NCBI GenBank assembly: GCA_011049465.1
Contig: DSBP01000030.1
Coordinates: 1-13,910, forward strand
Direction of reading: 5' to 3'
Source: a bacterium
GTDB taxonomy: Bacteria > Oederibacteriota > PGYV01 > DSBP01
Length of the DNA: 13,910 nucleotides
In this document: piece by piece, positions 1 through 6,385 of the stretch
Layout of the letters: each line of letters starts with the position of its first letter
How positions within the stretch are numbered: the first letter of the stretch is position 1
Program-made: the position numbers and the translations under genes
Notes under the pieces: generated by a model
The model's database searches: none
What the model was told of the DNA's origin: nothing
The model's input: the letters and a program-made list of their open reading frames with translations, nothing else

Positions 1-1744
1 ATTGAGGGCCTTCAAAAAACTCTTCTGTATAATACCTTTTTGGCGTGTCTCTTCCCGGATAAAGCACGATGTTCCAGAGTGCTTTTGAGACAACATCAAT
101 ATTTCGCACAGAACCGGTAAAATCCGAAGATGAAAAAACAATCTGGGCATAATGGGTGTTCATAAGCGAGAGCCATTGGGATGTATCCGAGGGAAACGCC
201 GCCTGTTTTCCGTAATCATCAATTATATACAAATCAATTTTTAAGAATGAACCGTCATTGTAATTTTTCGTGATAGATTTCTCAATCAAACCGCCGGGCA
301 TAACAATCTCTTCGGAATATGGCTGAACATATTCATAACTTACGCCCCACGGCGCGGTTTCCTCCGGATTTGTCATGTTTGAGGGGTCATTTGACATCCT
401 GCCCATATTATACGAATACTCAGGATCATCTGAGTTTAAGCTGAAAAGCCACCTGTTTTCCTTGCTTATGTCATTAACGCTGAGCATCTCGCGGTCCCTC
501 ACAAGTATAAAATCAACAATTTCGCCGCCATAAGGCGGTGTTATCTCCTCCCAATAATCTGATGATAAGAGAGTGAACCGGTTGTCCAAACTCACCTTGT
601 TGCCGGAATCCAGGTTTATAAAACTTATTTTTTCCTGTTCCTTATGAAGCGGGATATCGTTTATATCCGCTTCTTTCCAGATATTGTTCCATGCTGATTT
701 TGGAACTGTTTCCGGAAGCTCCTTGTTGAATAAATACGAGGCGTAAACAGCGTCGGCTCTGCCATCCCTTTTGCTTAACGAAACAAAGTTAATCTCCCTG
801 TTTTCAGGTTTGGGGTCTCCCTGTGTGAAATCAAATATTCTAAGGGGCCTTATTACATGCTCCTCGACCCTGACCCTGTTTCCATTGACATCAGTAAGCA
901 CCCTTCCCTGCCTGAAGTCATCGCGCTGCTCGTTGTTTATGTACGCAGTGTCATTATAAGCGGACCGCTTCTCGCGGTTTAATTCGCTCCTCAGCCTGTT
1001 TTTCAGTTTTTCTTTCCGGCTCTCCTGCTTCCGTCCGCTCTCCCTGTATCTGCGTTTTGAATCCTTTTTTGACCGTTCGTCAAGGCGTTTCCTGAGTCCT
1101 TCCCTTCCCTCGCGCGCTGTCCTGTCCCTGTTTTTTCTCACCTCAGAAGCTGTCTTCCTGAACCTCTCGCCCCGTTTTATTCTTTCAGGCTTTGACGGCC
1201 TGCGTTTTTTCCTGTCCACAAATGACTCAAACCCCTCTTTTACGCCCTCTTTGGACTCATCCGTTTCAAGAGTTACTTCTCCGTCAAATACAGCCACAAA
1301 TGTCCCATCTTCATCCGCCTCAACCGCGAAATTGGTGCCTTTTACCGCGGCAAGCGCCATCTTTGTCCTTACCTCAAAACCCGAATCCCTGTCCGCAAAC
1401 CCGCTTACCGCGGCTATTATTCTACCGACAGCAAGGCTGAAGAGATAACGGGCTGAACGGCCTTTTTTTTCAAGTGAAGAGATGGTAAGGGATGTATTCT
1501 CCTCCAGTTTCATGACTGATGCGTTGTCAAAGGTAATCTCAATAAACCCCTCTTTTGTTGTAAGTTCATCGCCCTCATAAAGAGGCCTGCCGAGCTCGGC
1601 AAATACCGCACCCCCTCCTGCCTCCGGTTTTACCCTCGCGTCCCCGGAATAGTCCGTTATCGCCGCAGTTGAGTCAAGAACAGAGTTTGCCCAAACAGAA
1701 GCCGATACCGCCGCTATCACAAAACAAAACAATAATCTCTTCAT
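1..1744 (-). CDS. FecR-domain exported protein, 3' end cut off by window edge
   Basis: The frame is open from an ATG at 1744 to the left edge (581 codons), so the C-terminus is missing. Residues 1-19 are a Sec signal peptide with probable cleavage after VWA. Residues about 30-160 match the FecR fold: LYEGDELTTKEGFIEITFD, then SVMKLEENTSL, then an FEVRT segment, then AAVKGTNFAVE and DGEVTLE. No transmembrane anti-sigma helix precedes the domain, so this is unlikely to be a FecI/FecR iron regulator; stand-alone exported FecR domains are generally of unknown, probably envelope-associated, function. Residues 178-260 are an extremely basic tract (39 of 83 are Lys or Arg). From about 264 on is a region rich in acidic and aromatic residues that I do not recognise. 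A GGGAG lies 12 nt before the ATG, a rather long spacing, but the signal peptide fixes the start well. Confidence 0.85.
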   Translation of the reverse strand, partial: MKRLLFCFVIAAVSASVWANSVLDSTAAITDYSGDARVKPEAGGGAVFAELGRPLYEGDELTTKEGFIEITFDNASVMKLEENTSLTISSLEKKGRSARYLFSLAVGRIIAAVSGFADRDSGFEVRTKMALAAVKGTNFAVEADEDGTFVAVFDGEVTLETDESKEGVKEGFESFVDRKKRRPSKPERIKRGERFRKTASEVRKNRDRTAREGREGLRKRLDERSKKDSKRRYRESGRKQESRKEKLKNRLRSELNREKRSAYNDTAYINNEQRDDFRQGRVLTDVNGNRVRVEEHVIRPLRIFDFTQGDPKPENREINFVSLSKRDGRADAVYASYLFNKELPETVPKSAWNNIWKEADINDIPLHKEQEKISFINLDSGNKVSLDNRFTLLSSDYWEEITPPYGGEIVDFILVRDREMLSVNDISKENRWLFSLNSDDPEYSYNMGRMSNDPSNMTNPEETAPWGVSYEYVQPYSEEIVMPGGLIEKSITKNYNDGSFLKIDLYIIDDYGKQAAFPSDTSQWLSLMNTHYAQIVFSSSDFTGSVRNIDVVSKALWNIVLYPGRDTPKRYYTEEFFEGPQ

Positions 1745-1776
1745 CTTATCCGCAAACTCCCTGCTGATTTTTTTTT

Positions 1777-1805
1777 ATTTTATACTTAAATCCCGGGAAT
1801 GTAAA
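1777..1805 (-). promoter_or_regulatory. Putative sigma-70 promoter of the FecR-domain gene
   Basis: On the minus strand TTTACA (1800-1805) is separated by 17 nt from TAAAAT (1777-1782), about 33 nt before the start codon. The spacer contains the palindrome TCCCGGGA. Position and spacing fit a housekeeping promoter, but the surroundings are AT-rich, so chance matches are easy. Confidence 0.4.
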
Positions 1806-1949
1806 TACAATTTTAGAAGCAGTATCGTTTCAGCCATCCCGCCATTTGACCGCCCCGCATGTTTTTTTTAACTACTCAGTTAAATAATATTACCTTATTT
1901 ACCTTAATAATTCAAGAGTTCATCCGTTTGTTGTCATCTGTTTGTAACT

Positions 1950-2035
1950 GCCGGTTCCCGCTCTCCCTTTCTAAGGAGAGAGACGGAGAGAGGGTTATCT
2001 TTTGTCCCCGAAGAGCACCCTCACCTCTACCTCAC
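1950..2035. repeat. Palindromic intergenic repeat-like element, possible terminator
   Basis: Pyrimidine/purine-biased segment with CTCTCC (1961-1966) facing GGAGAG (1975-1980), and a second GGAGAG at 1985-1990. It continues through agagggtt and gcaccctcacc to the stop codon of the surface-protein gene. The composition resembles dispersed CTCTCCTT...AAGGAGAGGG palindromes found in many bacterial intergenic regions. Only one copy is in the window, so its repeat status is inference. It may also end transcription of the 690-residue gene, although no clean T-tract follows on that strand. Confidence 0.4.
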
Positions 2036-4099
2036 GATAAATATCTTCCCCTTTTCCGTTACACCGCCGGACGGGTTTATTATCAGGTAGTAGTAAACGC
2101 CCGGAGAGACCCGCGCACCCCTCCTGTTTGTGCCGTTCCAGGACTCGGTGACGCACTGCGCCTTTATTGAATAGACAAACTCGCCCGAGAGCGTGTAAAA
2201 ACTGACTGTCGAGCCCGGGATAAGGTTTGATATCTTAAGCGGCGGGCCGTTTATGGAATAGGGATTGGGAAAGACCGCGACAGCGCTTCCCGGATAAAGT
2301 GCCGCATCCGAGAATATGGGCGGGTGCCTCATGTAATCAGGAGTGTAATAGCCGTCATTATAATCGGCCCCAGCCGTATTTGATATCACATTTCCTCCGG
2401 TTTCGCCGGAAATCAGCGCGGAGAATTCCAGAAAAAGGGTTTCACCCGGGGAGAGCGTAATGCCTGTAAGCTCCCACAAAATGTAATTACCGTCAACTGA
2501 CGCGGGCTGGTGCGTTATGCCGGATACAAATGTGAGCGCGCCGGGCAGCGTGTCCCATATATTGATGTTGTAAGCCGGGTATTTTGAATCATTATACAGC
2601 GTGACAGTGTATGTTATCTCAGTACCCTGCGCAGTGCTGTTGCCGGCAACTTTCTTTTGTATTGTCAGTTCAGCTATCTCGGGCTCGGGCGTAATTGTCG
2701 GGGTCGCGGTCAGCGTGGGTGTAATGGTGGATGTGGGCGTCAGTGTGGGAGTGGATGTCTGCGTAGGCATCGGAGGCAGGAATCCGCCCGCAGGGTATCC
2801 GTATGAGTCATACTGATAGAACCCGTAAACCGAGAGGCCGAATGGCTCGAATGCTGTGACATTGTATGCGGCTGGCCCTGCAGGCACAGCGAGCTGAGTG
2901 TAATAATAGGGCGTGCCCGGAACCGGCGCGAATATTCCCGCTCCAAGCAGGGTGCCGTTGACGGAAACAGAACCCAAGGCTGATATCGGCGCCGTAATAT
3001 TGAGATACGCCGGGTCAGGCGTATCATGGAGCCTGTAAGAAGCCGTATGATAATCGCTGCTGAAACTCTCCAACGGAAACACTATTGACATAAACGGGTC
3101 GCCAAACGCGCTTGGGTCATAGTGGGCGCTGTTCGCGTACTGCATTACAAGCAGAGGGTTTGTTGATGTTATGTATGACGGGTTTGTAATGATTACCTGG
3201 TAAAACTGCCCCTTGTTAATCGTCGCGGCGTGAACCCCGTTTATCATGACCGTTGTATTGTCTTCAGAGGCCATTATCCTGAATGTGTCTCCGCTTGTCC
3301 TTCCGGCCAGAGGCGCGGTGATAAATTCCCTTCCCCACGCGTGGACAGGAAGAAGCTGCTCCGTAATATGGTCGCAGGCAGGCACTGTTATTGGTATGCG
3401 CGCGCACCTGTGTCCGCTGAAAACCGCTATCGGCTTATCCGCGCTTATAAAGGTGCCTGTCAAATCATTAAAACCCGCGTCCATGAGCTGGTAAGCATCG
3501 CCTCTGTTCAGCGTTACCGTATATGGTATTCCTGCCTGCCTTGCCCCTATTGTTACCGAAGGTATGATTGTTACTGTTGTATTGTCGTGGGCCGCGGCTA
3601 TGCCGAACTGGCTGCCCCAGTAAGTGGGCCATCCGGGATTCGCGGTATTCGGGTCGGAATAATAGGACATGGCGTAATACTCATAGCCAAGCGCGCCGAC
3701 AGGCAAAGCAAGGTAGCCGTCGGTTGTATGCGCCCGCCTGTTGAGCCCGTAAACAACTATGTCGCTGTCAGCGGTAATATGAACAGCCTTTGACTGGGTT
3801 CCGTCAAGCGTGCTTATGTGCGTATTAGCGGGGAGGTTAATCACGGTAATGGATCCGGGTGTCACGGTAAAATTCTGCGAAAAACCCGTGCCGGGTATCT
3901 GAACAACACCTGCAGCGGATGTCCCTGATGTTATGGCGAATTCCTGAACAGGCATATCCCCGTCGCCGTCCATGTGCTGCATGTTAAACATAACCCAAAA
4001 CTCCGGCCCGGATGTGCTCACAGCGGAATATGCCGCAGCACAAAGGCAGACGGTGAACGCTGTAAGAATAACCGATGATTTTAAGGTTTTTATACTCAT
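2027..4099 (-). CDS. Exported surface protein: IgGFc-binding-like domain, T/P linker, DUF11-like domain, FlgD-like C-terminus
   Basis: 690 residues. Residues 1-26 are a signal peptide ending AAAYSA. Residues about 30-435 resemble the IgGFc-binding N-terminal domain found in bacterial surface proteins: an early EFWVMF segment, AHDNTTVTIIP, then ADKPIAVFSGHRC and SEDNTTVMING. Residues about 443-473 are a low-complexity linker of Thr-Pro pairs. Residues about 475-600 look like a DUF11 beta-sandwich (ITYTVTLYNDS, WDTLPGALTFVSG, LSPGETLFLEF). Residues about 606-690 match the FlgD-Ig/C-terminal sorting type (VFPNPYS, ISNLIPGSTVSFYTLSGE, WNGTNRRGARVSPGVYYYLI). The tail suggests secretion to or display on the cell surface, but no sorting machinery is visible here, so that is inference. 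AGAGGA lies about 5 nt before the ATG, and a near-consensus promoter lies upstream. The ligand is unknown; IgG binding should not be assumed from the domain name. Confidence 0.85.
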   Translation of the reverse strand: MSIKTLKSSVILTAFTVCLCAAAYSAVSTSGPEFWVMFNMQHMDGDGDMPVQEFAITSGTSAAGVVQIPGTGFSQNFTVTPGSITVINLPANTHISTLDGTQSKAVHITADSDIVVYGLNRRAHTTDGYLALPVGALGYEYYAMSYYSDPNTANPGWPTYWGSQFGIAAAHDNTTVTIIPSVTIGARQAGIPYTVTLNRGDAYQLMDAGFNDLTGTFISADKPIAVFSGHRCARIPITVPACDHITEQLLPVHAWGREFITAPLAGRTSGDTFRIMASEDNTTVMINGVHAATINKGQFYQVIITNPSYITSTNPLLVMQYANSAHYDPSAFGDPFMSIVFPLESFSSDYHTASYRLHDTPDPAYLNITAPISALGSVSVNGTLLGAGIFAPVPGTPYYYTQLAVPAGPAAYNVTAFEPFGLSVYGFYQYDSYGYPAGGFLPPMPTQTSTPTLTPTSTITPTLTATPTITPEPEIAELTIQKKVAGNSTAQGTEITYTVTLYNDSKYPAYNINIWDTLPGALTFVSGITHQPASVDGNYILWELTGITLSPGETLFLEFSALISGETGGNVISNTAGADYNDGYYTPDYMRHPPIFSDAALYPGSAVAVFPNPYSINGPPLKISNLIPGSTVSFYTLSGEFVYSIKAQCVTESWNGTNRRGARVSPGVYYYLIINPSGGVTEKGKIFIVR

Positions 4100-4121
4100 T
4101 TCATCCTCTCTATTTAATACA

Positions 4122-4149
4122 ATTATAGTACAAAAAAGAGTAATGTCAA
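4122..4149 (-). promoter_or_regulatory. Near-consensus sigma-70 promoter of the surface-protein gene
   Basis: Minus strand TTGACA (4144-4149), a 16-nt spacer, then TATAAT (4122-4127). Both hexamers are perfect consensus, 22 nt before the start codon. This suggests strong, possibly constitutive expression of the 690-residue exported protein. Confidence 0.75.
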
Positions 4150-4170
4150 TTAAAACCAGTTTGAATTGCG

Positions 4171-4296
4171 AATTTTAAATTTTGAAGTTTAAGGAACAAG
4201 CTAAAAATCGTAAAACCACAAAATAGAGAAGAGTTTAAATGCCGGTTTTACAAGAGTTCTTATAACTTGCAAATTCAAAATTCCAGATTTAAACTC
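4171..4296. repeat. AT-rich intergenic inverted repeats
   Basis: Two inverted pairs overlap in this gap. The arms at 4171-4189 and 4264-4282 match in inverted orientation at 16 of 19 positions (AATTTTAAATTTTGAAGTT against AATTTTGAATTTGCAAGTT). A perfect 10-bp pair, GAGTTTAAAT at 4231-4240 and ATTTAAACTC at 4287-4296, ends two bases from the stop codon of the aldo/keto reductase gene. The element could act as a weak terminator or be a small mobile relic; its AT content makes both uncertain. Confidence 0.45.
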
Positions 4297-4298
4297 CC

Positions 4299-5210
4299 CT
4301 ATCTTACATCCCCTGCTTTCGCGTTTGCTTCGGCCTGTTCTCTGTTTCTCGCGCCCGCTATTGCCGCGGTCACCCCTTTTTGCGACGTGACCCACGCCAG
4401 CGCGAGCGCGCTTACGGTTATTCCCCGCCCTTCCGCGATTTTCTTAAGCCTGTCCGTATATTCAATTATTTCTGACAGGCGCGGTTCATTAAACCTATCA
4501 TCCCTCTTTCTGTGGTCAGTATCCTCAAGAGACTCAACATACTCTTTTGTGATTTTTCCGGTTAACAGCCCCTTTTCAAGCGGGCTGTAAGCCAGGACGC
4601 CTATGTTTTTTTCCACGCAGTAAGGAAGCAGCTCCTTTTCTATATCCCTTCTGAGCAGGCTGTAAGGCGGCTGGAGCGATACAGGCTCAGCTATGGCGGA
4701 CAACGCTTTAAGCAGAGTCACGTCAAAATTTGATACGCCCGCGTACCTCACCTTGCCCTCTTTTATCAGTTCATTTACGGCTGCCCAGCCCTCAAGCGTC
4801 TCATTCATATCCTGAACCGGCCAGTGTATCTGGTAAAGGTCAATGTAATCGGTCCTCAGCCTCTTAAGGCTCATTTCGCACTCGGATTTTATGCTTTTTG
4901 CGGACAGGCTTCCCCTGATTGTTTTTCCGTTGTCATCCGATACCCTGCCGCATTTGGTTGCCACAAAAACCGATTTGCGCCTTCCCTCAAGCGCCCTGCC
5001 TGTCACTTCCTCAGCCCTTCCAAGGCCGTAAACGGCCGCTGTGTCAATCCAGTTTACGCCGTTGTCAAGCGATGCGTGAATCGCGTTTATGGTATCAGCA
5101 TCATCCTGCGGCCCCCATCCGTAAATCCATTCGCCGCCGCCCGCTGACCACGTGCCATGGCCGATTATTGACAATTGAACGTTTGTGCGCCCAAGTTTTC
5201 TGTAAATCAT
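4299..5210 (-). CDS. Aldo/keto reductase, C-terminus apparently short
   Basis: 303 residues. NAD(P)H-dependent oxidoreductase of the AKR superfamily, a cytoplasmic TIM barrel that reduces aldehydes or ketones; the substrate cannot be read from sequence. The catalytic tetrad is visible: Asp56 and Tyr61 in WIDTAAVYGLG, Lys86 in VATKCG, His129 in YQIHWP. The cofactor region near the C-terminus has AIAGARNREQAEANAKAGDVR and then stops. Family members usually continue 15-30 residues with a LSEED-like helix, so the 3' end looks trimmed, right where AT-rich inverted repeats begin. The ATG follows the stop of the small-protein gene by 9 nt with no clear Shine-Dalgarno, so it is probably translationally coupled as the last gene of the three-small-protein operon. 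The AKR assignment is firm; link to the small proteins is from position only. Confidence 0.93.
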   Translation of the reverse strand: MIYRKLGRTNVQLSIIGHGTWSAGGGEWIYGWGPQDDADTINAIHASLDNGVNWIDTAAVYGLGRAEEVTGRALEGRRKSVFVATKCGRVSDDNGKTIRGSLSAKSIKSECEMSLKRLRTDYIDLYQIHWPVQDMNETLEGWAAVNELIKEGKVRYAGVSNFDVTLLKALSAIAEPVSLQPPYSLLRRDIEKELLPYCVEKNIGVLAYSPLEKGLLTGKITKEYVESLEDTDHRKRDDRFNEPRLSEIIEYTDRLKKIAEGRGITVSALALAWVTSQKGVTAAIAGARNREQAEANAKAGDVR

Positions 5211-5219
5211 CAGGCTGAA

Positions 5220-5504
5220 TCAGACAGCAAGGCTGTCATTAAGGTAGTTTTCAACATCACAGAGCAGGCTGTAGATTTCTTCAACCCGTTCGCTCTTCTT
5301 TTCCTTTGCTTTTGCGATAACAGCTTCCAGTATCTTCTGCGCCGGAGTATCCTTCAGGCTTTCCGGAACCATTATGACAGAGGCAAATTTAATCATATTA
5401 TCCCGCCACTTCGGGTCATTTTGTCTGTCATTTCCCGCTTCAACGGTTTCCCTGTATGTATCAACCCATGTTTTGATTACTTCAACCAGTTCCTGCGTGT
5501 CCAT
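5220..5504 (-). CDS. Small helical protein, third member of a tandem family of unknown function
   Basis: 94 residues with no recognised domain, no signal peptide and no membrane segment; predicted mostly alpha-helical and cytoplasmic. It resembles the two proteins encoded just upstream. A helix opens with LVEVIKTWVDTYRE, with Trp13 in the same position as in the first member. A middle segment carries WRDNMIKFASVI, and the end is VEEIYSLLCDVENYLND, close to VLVGEVASYLND of the first member. Start: ATG with AAGG 6 nt upstream (5511-5514), 12 nt after the stop of the preceding gene. The aldo/keto reductase follows after 9 nt. Function unknown; the pattern of hydrophobic residues would suit a small helical bundle or an oligomer of the three paralogs. 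Confidence 0.8.
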   Translation of the reverse strand: MDTQELVEVIKTWVDTYRETVEAGNDRQNDPKWRDNMIKFASVIMVPESLKDTPAQKILEAVIAKAKEKKSERVEEIYSLLCDVENYLNDSLAV

Positions 5505-5516
5505 ACGCCACCTTGG

Positions 5517-5834
5517 TTAGTTTGATTCCCTGATAATTTCGGACGCGCTGTAAATAAAGGCGCCTATTTCTTCTATTTCCTCATGCCCTGCCTGCGCGGC
5601 CATCTCAGCAGCGCGCCGAAGAAGCCTGTCCGCGTTTGTTTTGGTCCTGATAAATGGCGAATCCAGAAGCGAAGCCACCCTCGCCAGCCCCGCCATATTC
5701 TTTTTCGCGAGCGCATTTTTCCCGCAGATTCGCGAATCCTCGTAAATTACAATCCATGTTTCAAGCATCTCAAGAATTACATGAACAGGCATTGGTTTAT
5801 TGACTGTGAGGTTTATGAGTTTAGCCTGTTTCAC
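5517..5834 (-). CDS. Small helical protein, second member of the tandem family; GTG start favoured
   Basis: About 105 residues from a GTG at 5834. This start has AAGG 6 nt upstream (5841-5844), the same geometry as the next gene, and begins one base after the stop of the preceding gene. A longer reading from the ATG at 5855 (112 residues, overlapping the previous gene by 20 nt) lacks a well-placed Shine-Dalgarno. A third candidate is the ATG at 5792: alignment of LEMLETWIVIYE with the paralogs puts Trp at residue 13 exactly as in both neighbours, but that ATG has no ribosome site. The family pattern [LI]xTW[IV]xxY is present, followed by LARVASLL and a helical end EEIEEIGAFIYSASEIIRES. It is the most diverged member. 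No known domain recognised; function unknown. Confidence 0.75.
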   Translation of the reverse strand: MKQAKLINLTVNKPMPVHVILEMLETWIVIYEDSRICGKNALAKKNMAGLARVASLLDSPFIRTKTNADRLLRRAAEMAAQAGHEEIEEIGAFIYSASEIIRESN

Positions 5835-5835
5835 G

Positions 5836-6144
5836 TTACGCCTTTGTTCGGTCATTAAGATATGACGCGACCTCGCCGACCAGCACGTTTATGGTGTCCA
5901 TTTTGGTTATATCGCCTGTCCTTGCCTCTTCAATGGCTTTTTCCATGTGCTTTCTTACGGGAGCTGAGGATATTTCATTGTGCAGGGCTATTCTGGCAAT
6001 TACTTTCGCCATGCCGCGAAGCCACTTTTCATGAAATTCACGAGCCTGTTCTGATGTGCTGGGTGATGTTTCGTATGAAAGAGTAATTGACCTGTATATG
6101 GTTATCCATGTATTCAGCGTCTCCAACAAATCCTCGCGGCTCAT
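5836..6144 (-). CDS. Small helical protein, first member of the tandem family
   Basis: 102 residues, unknown family. Key segments are LLETLNTWITIYRS (Trp13), WLRGMAKVIARIAL and the C-terminal VLVGEVASYLNDRTKA. These line up in order with the two downstream proteins. No signal peptide or transmembrane segment; charged, mostly helical composition suggests a soluble cytoplasmic protein. Start: ATG with AGGAG 6 nt upstream (6151-6155). It is the first gene after a promoter-like sequence, so the four genes down to the aldo/keto reductase likely share one transcript. Nothing in the residues suggests a metal site or catalytic motif, which points to a binding or structural role, but this is inference. 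Confidence 0.8.
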   Translation of the reverse strand: MSREDLLETLNTWITIYRSITLSYETSPSTSEQAREFHEKWLRGMAKVIARIALHNEISSAPVRKHMEKAIEEARTGDITKMDTINVLVGEVASYLNDRTKA

Positions 6145-6176
6145 ATCACACTCCTACATTTTTGTATCTTGTATTA

Positions 6177-6204
6177 AATATAACATAAAATTTAAAAAAA
6201 TCAA
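6177..6204 (-). promoter_or_regulatory. Putative sigma-70 promoter of the small-protein/reductase operon
   Basis: Minus strand TTGATT (6199-6204), 16-nt spacer, TATATT (6177-6182), 33 nt before the first start codon. Good spacing, but in an AT-rich stretch. Confidence 0.5.
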
Positions 6205-6299
6205 CCTGTTTTTACGCCTTTAAAATAGGGCAGAAAACTGAAAGATTCTGCAATATATAAAAAAAATATAAATATTTATATATGTATATACTTTTGAGT

Positions 6300-6315
6300 G
6301 ATTAAATATTTAATC
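6300..6315. promoter_or_regulatory. Perfect 16-bp palindrome of unknown role
   Basis: GATTAAATATTTAATC is fully self-complementary. It lies between the 3' end of the sigma-54 activator gene and the promoter of the small-protein operon, within an 80-nt almost pure A/T stretch (from about 6255). It could be an operator or part of an AT-rich intrinsic curvature. No T-tract or GC stem supports a terminator. Confidence 0.3.
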
Positions 6316-6385
6316 GGAGAGTGCGTTGTACTTTATCGTTTCACTTGCAGTAACCTTCCGGTTCTTCCCGTACAGCGTAATAGAG

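Noticed and set aside
2685..2780. Tandem DNA repeat of about 6-bp periodicity
   Set aside because: It is the coding sequence of the Thr/Pro linker in the surface protein; no separate repeat element is needed.
3230..3793. 187-codon plus-strand frame
   Set aside because: Lies wholly antisense to the 690-residue surface protein, with no ribosome site and a Cys/Arg/Tyr-rich product typical of a shadow frame.
4201..4395. 64-codon minus-strand frame at the end of the reductase, as a frameshifted C-terminus
   Set aside because: Its sequence does not resemble the missing C-terminal helix of aldo/keto reductases, so a simple frameshift does not explain the short end.
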